Shown: positions 1 through 5,394 of the stretch, piece after piece
Layout of the letters: each line of letters opens with the position of its first letter
How positions within the stretch are numbered: position 1 is the stretch's first letter
NCBI GenBank assembly: GCA_005888525.1
Contig: VBAB01000386.1
Location: forward strand, 1-5,394
Length of the DNA stretch: 5,394 nucleotides
Reading direction: 5' to 3'
Source of the DNA: Alphaproteobacteria bacterium
Lineage (GTDB): Bacteria; Pseudomonadota; Alphaproteobacteria; Rhizobiales; Hyphomicrobiaceae
Notes under the pieces: model-generated
The model's database searches: none
What the model saw: the letters and a program-made list of their open reading frames with translations, nothing else
Told to the model about the DNA's origin: nothing
Made by a program: the position numbers and the translations under genes

Positions 1-973
1 AGAGGTTTGCCAGCGTCCCGCCGAGGTCGCCCAGCCGGTCCGTGGCGAGAACCCCGGCGCCGCCGCCATTGGTCAGGATCGCGAGCCTCTCCCCGGCAAG
101 CGGTGGATGCCGCGCAAGGATTTCCGCAGCGCTGAACAGCTCGTCCAGCTCGCGGACGCGAAGGATGCCGGCGCGCCGGAACGCTGCTTCGTATGCGCCA
201 TCCGCGCCCGCGAGCGCGCCCGTGTGGGAAAGCGCAGCCTTGGCGCCGCTCGCGCTGCGCCCCGTCTTCACCACGATGACGGGTTTGGAGCGGGCGGCGC
301 GGCGGGCCGCCGACATGAACTTTGGCGCGTTGGTGACAGCCTCCATGTAGAGCAGAATGGCACGGCTCTGCACGTCTCCCGCCAGGTAGTCCAATACGTC
401 GCCGAAATCGACATCGGTCATGTCGCCAAGCGAGACCACTTGAGAGAAGCCGATGTTGCGGCCGCGCGCCCAATCGATGATCGCCGTGATCAAGGCTCCC
501 GATTGGGACACGAATGCAAGGTCGCCGGATAGAGGCGGCCTGTGGGCAAAGCTCGCGTTCACGCCGATGCGCGGCAGCATCAGACCGAGGCAATTCGGAC
601 CTTGGATGCGCAACAGGTTGGGCCGCGCAGCCTCGAGCATCCGGCTCTTGAGATCCTTGCGAACGCCTGCCGTTATGACGACAGCTGCACGCGCCCCTTC
701 GGCTCCGAGTTGCGCGACCAGTTCGGGAACAGTCTCCGGTGGAGTGGCGAGAACACCGAGATCGGGTGCTGCAGGCAGCGCGGCGATCGAGGGATAGCAC
801 TGCTGCCCCTCGATCGAGCGATATTTCGGGTTGACGAGCCAAACGGGACCCGCAAAGCCGCCGGTTATCAGGTTGCGGGCGGTAATCAAGCCAACACTGC
901 CAGGCTTCGCGCTCGCGCCTACGAGAGCAATCGAGCGCGGCTTCAGCAGATACTCGAGGTTGCGAACCGTCAT
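1..973 (-). CDS. NDP-forming acyl-CoA synthetase / PatZ-type protein, N-terminal part (partial)
   Basis: Translating the minus strand from the ATG at 973 gives 324 uninterrupted codons, then the window ends, so the C-terminus is missing. Visible parts are a CoA-binding Rossmann domain (residues about 8-100, VGAS at 18-21) and succinyl-CoA-ligase-like domains with GPNCLG at 125-130, SQSGAL at 156-161, and SHTGALAG at 249-256. H250 matches the catalytic phosphohistidine of ADP-forming acetyl-CoA synthetases, and E211 (in LLYMEAV) probably matches their conserved glutamate. TNGGGAGVLA (301-310) opens the next domain. The family makes acyl-CoA from an acid, CoA and a nucleoside triphosphate, in the cytoplasm. 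Full proteins are usually about 700-900 residues, with an ATP-grasp domain and often a C-terminal GNAT acetyltransferase; neither is visible here. The start overlaps the preceding stop by 4 bases (ATGA) and has only a weak ribosome-binding site, which suggests translational coupling. Family is secure; substrate and any protein-acetyltransferase role are open. Confidence 0.9.
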   Translation of the reverse strand, partial: MTVRNLEYLLKPRSIALVGASAKPGSVGLITARNLITGGFAGPVWLVNPKYRSIEGQQCYPSIAALPAAPDLGVLATPPETVPELVAQLGAEGARAAVVITAGVRKDLKSRMLEAARPNLLRIQGPNCLGLMLPRIGVNASFAHRPPLSGDLAFVSQSGALITAIIDWARGRNIGFSQVVSLGDMTDVDFGDVLDYLAGDVQSRAILLYMEAVTNAPKFMSAARRAARSKPVIVVKTGRSASGAKAALSHTGALAGADGAYEAAFRRAGILRVRELDELFSAAEILARHPPLAGERLAILTNGGGAGVLATDRLGDLGGTLANL

Positions 974-2574
974 TCTGTCGGGCTTTCAAAACTCGTGTTG
1001 GCGACACCGATCGCGGCCCTCGCGCGCCCCAACGTTTTGGCCAGTGTCCCTCCAGCGTCGAGCGCCGTCCATTCTGCCGAAAATGGCCCAGGATCGGACT
1101 GGAGTTGCCCGCGAACGACTTCCGGGGTGGCGTCCGAAGCATCGTTTCGCCTTACTGCGACGCGTCCCAGGAGCTTTTCCGGGTCGGCATGCAGCCAGAT
1201 ACCGTGGAAGGGTGCGCCGACGTCTCTTGCGAGCGCCTGGATGGTTTGACGCGCGTCCTGTTCGGCGAACACCGCGTCGACGATCACCGAATGGCCCGTG
1301 GCCAGAACCGATCGCGCCTTCTCGTACAGAACGTCGTAGACGCGTTTGCGGGCCTCTCGCGAATATGCGCTCTCGGGCAGCCGATCAAGCTCGCCGACGC
1401 CTGCCAGTCTCTTGCGTTCCAGATCAGTCCTCAGGTGAATGGCACCCGGCGCCTGCCCGAGCCAGGGCGCGAGGCTGGCGGCGAGCGTGGTCTTTCCGGT
1501 TCCCGAAAAGCCTCCCATGGCGACCAATTGCGGAGGCAGCACCGCAAGGAAATGGAGGGCAACCCGCAGATAGTGGCGTGCTTTCTCAAGATCAGTCTCG
1601 CGTGCTTCACGGCTTTCCTGTCCCGCGCGGTCCGCGGTCACCATGGCGCGGACGGCAGCGCGCAGGGCAAGAAACAGCGGCAGAGCGACGAGCCCGCGGA
1701 GATCGAGAGGGTTTTGGCTTCGCCAGAGGTAACGGTTGAGGACGACGTTTGCCGCAGGTCGCTGGTCGTGGCGATCGAGGTCCATGAGGAGGAAAGCAAG
1801 GTCGTACAGCGTGTCGATGGTGGCGACGGCTTCATCGAACTCGATCGCGTCGTAGAGAGCCGGCCGCCCGTTCCACATCACGATATTGGCGAGATGCAGA
1901 TCGCCGTGGCATCGGCGCACGAAGCCCGTGGCGGCCCGCTCATCCAGCGTTGCGGCCCACGTCTTGCTCCGATCGCTCAATCCGCGGGCAAGCTGTTCCA
2001 GCTCCAGGCAGGCAATCCCGGACTTGGAAAGTCTGGTGGAAATCGATGCCGCGAGCTCGCGGAGGGGCGCCGCGCCTGAAGTTCCGGAAAAACGCTCCGC
2101 GCGGTCGTGCGCCTCATGGACCACATCGGCCAACTCGCGTGCGAGATCGCAGGAGATGCCGGTGGTCCGCGCGACATTGCTCAGCAGCGCCGACTGGTCG
2201 AACCGGCGCATGTGCACGGCCCACTCGACGACGTCTCCGTCGGAGCCGAACGCCAGAGTGCCGTCCCGCGAGCGCACGATCGGCACGCAGCCGAGATAGA
2301 GAGCCGACCCGAACCGGCGATTGATCTCGACTTCCCGGATGCATGCTGCATGTCGCTTCGCGAGCGTGGAAAAATCCATGTAGGGAAACTTTACCGCGCG
2401 CTTGATTTTCCACGCGTCGCCACCGGCGAGGAACACCAGGTTGCCGTGCGTTTCAAAGCGATCAATGCGTTGACCGCCCGAATACGACGCCGGGTCGCCC
2501 AGGAAAGCGATGACGTCTTGCTGCTCGCGATCACCGGATACCATCGCCGCCCGGATCGCCTCCGATTGCGGCAT
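970..2574 (-). CDS. Bifunctional APH-like kinase / P-loop ATPase (AAA family) protein
   Basis: A 534-residue cytoplasmic protein with two phosphotransfer-type domains. The N-terminal half is aminoglycoside-phosphotransferase/choline-kinase-like: a likely nucleotide-binding lysine segment WKIKRAVKFPY (55-65), the catalytic loop CHGDLHLANI (222-231), and a metal-binding segment DAIEFDE (242-248). The C-terminal half is a P-loop kinase resembling zeta-toxin/gluconate-kinase ATPases: Walker A GGFSGTGKTT (354-363), RTDLERK (382-388), and a strand VIVDAVF (430-436). This architecture and length fit a widespread proteobacterial family annotated as bifunctional aminoglycoside phosphotransferase/ATP-binding protein, whose substrate I do not know; drug resistance should not be assumed. 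The ATG at 2574 is chosen because GGAGG lies 8 bases upstream and the MCE gene stops only 4 bases before it. The frame stays open to 2772, but that extension lies inside the MCE gene and has no family-like sequence. The stop overlaps the next gene's start by 4 bases. Confidence 0.9.
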   Translation of the reverse strand: MPQSEAIRAAMVSGDREQQDVIAFLGDPASYSGGQRIDRFETHGNLVFLAGGDAWKIKRAVKFPYMDFSTLAKRHAACIREVEINRRFGSALYLGCVPIVRSRDGTLAFGSDGDVVEWAVHMRRFDQSALLSNVARTTGISCDLARELADVVHEAHDRAERFSGTSGAAPLRELAASISTRLSKSGIACLELEQLARGLSDRSKTWAATLDERAATGFVRRCHGDLHLANIVMWNGRPALYDAIEFDEAVATIDTLYDLAFLLMDLDRHDQRPAANVVLNRYLWRSQNPLDLRGLVALPLFLALRAAVRAMVTADRAGQESREARETDLEKARHYLRVALHFLAVLPPQLVAMGGFSGTGKTTLAASLAPWLGQAPGAIHLRTDLERKRLAGVGELDRLPESAYSREARKRVYDVLYEKARSVLATGHSVIVDAVFAEQDARQTIQALARDVGAPFHGIWLHADPEKLLGRVAVRRNDASDATPEVVRGQLQSDPGPFSAEWTALDAGGTLAKTLGRARAAIGVANTSFESPTE

Positions 2575-2578
2575 GCGC

Positions 2579-3745
2579 TTAGCCTCCGCTGGTCCTCTTG
2601 GGTGTAACGGCGCGGAGCGCAGGAGGTTCATTGGTGGCATCGACCGTCCATGACACAAGGCCGGAACCCACTTGCCCGAAAGCCTTGTCAAGGGCGGCAA
2701 CCGCGGCCGGCACCCCTGGTGCTTCCACCGCAACCGACGCGCGGAAGATGCGGTTTGCGACGACCCGGCCATTGGCGCCCAGGATCTTGCATCCGAGTTC
2801 GACCTCCGCCGTGAGACTGGACAAGATCTGGAACTTGCGGATGTCCATGACGAGTTGGAAGTCGCTGGTCACTCCCTCCAGCGGGCGGCTGATGCCCGCA
2901 AATCTTCCTGCATCCTCCAGGCTGCGAATAATCTTCACCTGCAACAGCTTTGGCAGCGCGTCGCTCCATTGCGCGTCCGGCACGCTGGCATAGGCGCCGT
3001 TTGCTGATACGGTCTGAATACGTTCGCTGTCCAATGCCGCCAGTGCGGTAGGGTCGGTCACAACAAGCTGCAGGGGGACTGGCCTTGCCGTCGCTTCGGC
3101 CGCGTGGAGGGCGGTCAGATCGTAGCTCACCAGCCGGGCCTTGGCGGCGGCTCCGCCGGTCATGCGCTCCAGCCCCGCGACGATCCCGTCCATGCGGTCG
3201 GAATTGCGGGCGAGCGCGCCAGAAAAGGTGTCGAGATTGCCGAGCACGCTACGGAGGGGTTGGGCGTTTTCGGCCAGGATCCCATCGAGCCGGCGCAGCG
3301 TTTCGCGGGCGGCCTGCGACATGCTTTGGCCGGCCGTAGCGTCGGCCACGAGGAGCGGCGCCTCCCCGTTGCTGGACACTACGGGCTGATTGGAGCTGCC
3401 GCCGGCGAGCGCGACGACGGGCGAGCCGGTCAACCCCTGGAAATCGATCGTCACCCTGGTATCGAGGCGGATGGGTGTGCTGCGGTCAATGGCGATGGTG
3501 GCTTGGACATGCCGTGGATCGGCCGGATTGAGGTCGAGACGCGTCACCTCCCCGACGCGAATGCCGTTGAACAGGACGGCCGATCCCCTCAGCAATCCCG
3601 ACACCGAGCCCTCAAATCTCAGGCGGAAGAGGGCTCGGTCGCGCAGGCCGCCGACATTGTTGAGCCAGTAGACAAACGCAAACCCGATAACCAGCACGGC
3701 CACCGTGAATGCCCCCATTTGGACGTAGCGCGCTCTTATTTCCAC
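2579..3745 (-). CDS. mlaD: MCE (MlaD-like) protein fused to an ABC-transport auxiliary domain
   Basis: A 388-residue protein that is the probable periplasmic substrate-binding part of the lipid transporter. One N-terminal membrane segment (about 10-30) anchors it in the inner membrane. The MCE domain follows (about 38-116), with the family hallmark GLLRGSAVLFNGIRVGEV (50-67) and LTGSPVVAL (105-113). A helical linker (about 142-198) leads to a second domain (about 205-368) that resembles PF03886, the PqiC/ABC_trans_aux lipoprotein: LVVTDPTALAALDSERIQ, a W260-containing SDALPKLLQ stretch, a strand DFQLVMDIRKFQ, then VVANRIFRASV and VAALDKAF. That domain is normally a separate outer-membrane-linked lipoprotein; here there is no second signal peptide or lipobox cysteine, so it would be tethered to the inner membrane through the MCE part. 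The start is GTG, 3 bases after the ATPase stop, with AGGGGAG 8 bases upstream. MCE assignment is secure; the fused domain is recognised by pattern. The native substrate, presumably phospholipid, is inferred. Confidence 0.92.
   Translation of the reverse strand: MEIRARYVQMGAFTVAVLVIGFAFVYWLNNVGGLRDRALFRLRFEGSVSGLLRGSAVLFNGIRVGEVTRLDLNPADPRHVQATIAIDRSTPIRLDTRVTIDFQGLTGSPVVALAGGSSNQPVVSSNGEAPLLVADATAGQSMSQAARETLRRLDGILAENAQPLRSVLGNLDTFSGALARNSDRMDGIVAGLERMTGGAAAKARLVSYDLTALHAAEATARPVPLQLVVTDPTALAALDSERIQTVSANGAYASVPDAQWSDALPKLLQVKIIRSLEDAGRFAGISRPLEGVTSDFQLVMDIRKFQILSSLTAEVELGCKILGANGRVVANRIFRASVAVEAPGVPAAVAALDKAFGQVGSGLVSWTVDATNEPPALRAVTPKRTSGG
2582..2587 (-). promoter_or_regulatory. Ribosome binding site of the dual-kinase gene
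   Basis: The minus strand reads GGAGGC just before the TAA stop of the MCE gene, with 8 bases between GGAGG and the ATG at 2574. This strong Shine-Dalgarno match decides the start at 2574 over the upstream in-frame start at 2772. Confidence 0.75.
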
Positions 3746-3748
3746 GTG

Positions 3749-4549
3749 TCAGGCTCCCCTCACGGAAGATACGCGCGCCAGCATGTGGCCGCGCTTGCCT
3801 TGGAAGTAGGCTTGCATCCAGGGATGCTGCGAGTGGCGCATGTCCTCCATCGCACCGATCGCCACGACTTTGCCGTCGGCCAACGCGGCAATGCGGTCGC
3901 AAACCGTGCGCAGGCTTTCCAGGTCGTGCGTCACCATGAATACAGTGAGACCAAGCGTCTGCTGCATGGTGCGGATCAGGTCGTCGAAGTCGCCGGCCGC
4001 GATCGGATCGAGCCCCGATGTGGGCTCATCCAAGAAAACCAGCTCCGGATCGAGCGCGAGCGCGCGGGCCAGGGCCACGCGCTTGGTCATTCCGCCGGAG
4101 AGCTCGGAGGGCAGCTTATCTCCGTCGCGCGTGTCCAGTCCGACCATCTCGAGCTTGGCGAGGCCCACTTCGCGCAACAGACGCTCCGATAAACCCAGGT
4201 TCTCGCGCATGGGAAATTGCACATTCTGAAGCGCGGTCAGCGAGGAGAACAGCGCCCCTTGCTGGAACAACACACCCCAGCGACGCTCGAGCGCATGAAG
4301 GGCCGCGTCGTCTGCGCCATCGAGATCGACGCCCAGCACCTCGATCGACCCTTGGTGCCTCGGCAGCAGCCCGATGATAGTGCGCAGCAGGACGGATTTG
4401 CCGCTCCCCGATCCTCCGACGAAGCCCAGAATCTCGCCCTTGCGAACCTCGAGCGACAGGTGGTCGAGCACGACGCGGTCGCCGAATGCGACCACAAGGT
4501 CGCGGACACGAATGGCGGGAATGTCCAGCAGGGGGGCCATGCCGTTCAC
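3749..4549 (-). CDS. mlaF: MlaF-family lipid ABC transporter ATPase
   Basis: A 266-residue cytoplasmic ABC ATPase that powers the MlaE permease. All motifs are intact: Walker A GGSGSGKS (45-52), Q-loop in FQQGALFSSLT (95-105, Q96), signature LSGGM (150-154) followed by KRVALARALALDPEL, Walker B VFLDEP (171-176, catalytic E175), D-loop SGLD (178-181) and switch H208. FQ-GALF and LSGGM-KRVALARA are typical of the Mla/Mkl/Ttg2A subgroup rather than general importers, and the length is normal for the family. The GTG start at 4549 overlaps the permease stop in a GTGA arrangement, which suggests translational coupling. An in-frame ATG at 4540 (residue 4) is a possible alternative start, and neither has a strong ribosome-binding site. 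No separate MlaB (STAS) gene is seen between these genes, so that partner may be fused to the permease or lie outside the window. Confidence 0.95.
   Translation of the reverse strand: MNGMAPLLDIPAIRVRDLVVAFGDRVVLDHLSLEVRKGEILGFVGGSGSGKSVLLRTIIGLLPRHQGSIEVLGVDLDGADDAALHALERRWGVLFQQGALFSSLTALQNVQFPMRENLGLSERLLREVGLAKLEMVGLDTRDGDKLPSELSGGMTKRVALARALALDPELVFLDEPTSGLDPIAAGDFDDLIRTMQQTLGLTVFMVTHDLESLRTVCDRIAALADGKVVAIGAMEDMRHSQHPWMQAYFQGKRGHMLARVSSVRGA
3754..3760 (-). promoter_or_regulatory. Ribosome binding site of the MCE gene
   Basis: The minus strand reads AGGGGAG inside the last codons of the ATPase gene, 8 bases before the GTG at 3745. It supports that GTG as the start; the resulting protein begins a short distance before its membrane anchor, as expected for MlaD. 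Confidence 0.6.
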
Positions 4550-5394
4550 ATCCCGATCGAGGCGAAGAAGATGGCGAACACTCCATCGAGCACGATCACG
4601 AGGAAGATCGATTTGACGACGGAGGCCGTGGTCTGCCGTCCAAGCGACTCTGCGCTACCCTTCACTTTCAGCCCCTCGGCGCAGGCTACGACGCCGATCG
4701 CCAGGGCCATGAATGGGGCTTTGATGAGGCCCACCTTCAAATGGGTCAGCGAGATCGCGTCCCTCAGCCGCGCAATGAAGATGTCGGGACTCATGTCCGC
4801 ATAGAGCGAGGCCACTATGCCGCCGCCGTAGAGCGCAGCCATCGAACCGAGGAATGTGAGCAGCGGCAGCGCGATAACCAAGGGCGATGACGCGCGGGAG
4901 CAGGAGAATCTCCACTGGATCGAAGCCGATGGTACGGAGCGCATCGACCTCCTCGCGCATCTTCATGGACCCGAGCTCGGCCGTGTAAGAACTGCCCGAT
5001 CGCCCCGCAACCATGATGGCCACGATGAGGACCCCAATCTCGCGCAGCACGAGGATGCCGACCATGTCGACCACGTATTCGTCGGCGCCGAACTTTTGGA
5101 AATGGAAGAAGCCCTGCTGGGAGATGATACCGCCGATGAGGAAGGTAATGAGCAGGATGATCGGTACGGCCTGCCAGCCGACGCGGTCGAGGTGGTGAAC
5201 AACCGAGGTCAGTCGGAAGCGCATGGGATGCCGAAGGATTTCGACGAGTGCGAGCCCCAAGGCGCCCATCATGTTCACGAGCGTAAGGAGGTCACTGGTG
5301 AGGTTGGCCACGCCGCGACCCACCGACTCCAGGGCAGAGCGGGTCTTGTTTTCTGGCGGTCCCGCATCCGCCGCCGGCAGCTCGAACCGGAGCA
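4546..5394 (-). CDS. mlaE: MlaE-family lipid ABC transporter permease, 5'-partial, with internal frameshift
   Basis: The inner-membrane permease of the lipid transporter. The frame is open at the window edge, so the N-terminus is missing. Visible residues 1-171 are read from 5392 to about 4880, and a further 110 residues, ending ...FFASIGM, are read in another frame to the stop at 4546. Removing one base of the CC at 4878-4879 joins both halves into 281 continuous residues that read RVIALVIALPLLTFLG across the join, as expected for the family. Hydrophobic segments lie at about 36-52, 73-92, 107-128, 170-195, 220-238 and 258-280. The conserved MlaE cytoplasmic loop AELGSMKMREEVDALRTIG is at 138-156, and KGSAESLGRQTT is near 244-255. 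The first 30 or so visible residues are a non-membrane linker, so more protein lies upstream; alphaproteobacterial homologues often carry an N-terminal STAS (MlaB-like) domain there, which cannot be seen. As written, the gene would give a truncated product ending at 4655. Family is secure; whether the break is biological is not. Confidence 0.9.
4878..4879 (-). other. Apparent +1 frameshift site within mlaE
   Basis: The minus strand reads GCC CTT GGT TAT. Dropping one G gives GCC CTT GTT ATC GCG, coding ALVIA, which keeps the expected permease helix. Both flanks are strongly conserved MlaE sequence in different frames, so one extra base is the simplest explanation. There is no homopolymer longer than two at the exact site, though a GGG run is nearby at 4882-4884 on the plus strand. 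Confidence 0.85.

Noticed and set aside
542..1249. Plus-strand open frame of 235 codons across the kinase/synthetase junction
   Set aside because: It is antisense to two well-supported genes and has no family-like motifs.
1105..2079. Long plus-strand open frame of 324 codons antisense to the dual-kinase gene
   Set aside because: It mirrors a strongly supported gene, has no recognisable domain, and is best explained by codon bias.
970..2574. Aminoglycoside resistance gene
   Set aside because: The APH-like domain belongs to a broad kinase fold and is fused to a P-loop kinase in a housekeeping-looking operon, with no mobile elements nearby.
2575..2772. 66-codon N-terminal extension of the dual-kinase gene to a start at 2772
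   Set aside because: It overlaps the C-terminal coding part of the MCE gene in another frame, has low-complexity basic sequence, and the ATG at 2574 has a strong ribosome-binding site.
3104..4192. Long plus-strand open frame of 362 codons antisense to the MCE and ATPase genes
   Set aside because: It lies opposite two genes with clear family motifs, shows no recognisable domain, and long antisense frames are expected in GC-rich coding DNA.
4872..4886. Programmed +1 ribosomal frameshift in mlaE
   Set aside because: CTT-GGT resembles known shift-prone CTT codons, but there is no stop or rare A-site codon and no evident stimulatory element; an error or mutation is simpler.
4546..4944. A separate small membrane protein starting at 4944
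   Set aside because: Its first residues are out-of-frame translation of the conserved permease; the rest is the C-terminus of MlaE, joined by correcting one base.

Overview
The window holds part of one compact minus-strand operon from a high-GC proteobacterium. The protein sequences, especially the MlaE-type permease, look most like those of Alphaproteobacteria, probably Hyphomicrobiales; this is recognition from memory, not a search. Five genes lie head to tail from high to low coordinates, with 4-base overlaps or gaps of 3-4 bases. There is no intergenic stretch long enough for a promoter, terminator, RNA gene or mobile element, and both end genes run off the window.

In transcription order: (1) an MlaE-family permease (5394 to 4546), open at its 5' edge and interrupted by what looks like a one-base insertion near 4878-4879; (2) an MlaF-family ABC ATPase (4549 to 3749, GTG start); (3) an MlaD-like MCE protein (3745 to 2579, GTG start) whose C-terminal half looks like the ABC-transport auxiliary (PqiC/ABC_trans_aux) domain, normally a separate lipoprotein; (4) a two-domain protein with an aminoglycoside-phosphotransferase-like kinase domain and a P-loop kinase/ATPase domain (2574 to 970); (5) the N-terminal 324 codons of an NDP-forming acyl-CoA synthetase/PatZ-type protein (973 to 1), running off the window.

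The first three genes encode an inner-membrane lipid ABC importer/exporter of the Mla/Mce type: permease, ATPase, and a periplasmic MCE ring with the auxiliary domain attached. The last two encode cytoplasmic small-molecule or acyl-CoA enzymes. Their tight coupling to the lipid transporter suggests co-expression; any shared pathway is inference. The main points for a second look are the permease frameshift, the MCE-auxiliary fusion, and the linkage of the dual-kinase protein and acyl-CoA synthetase to an Mla system. I found no clearly new system.
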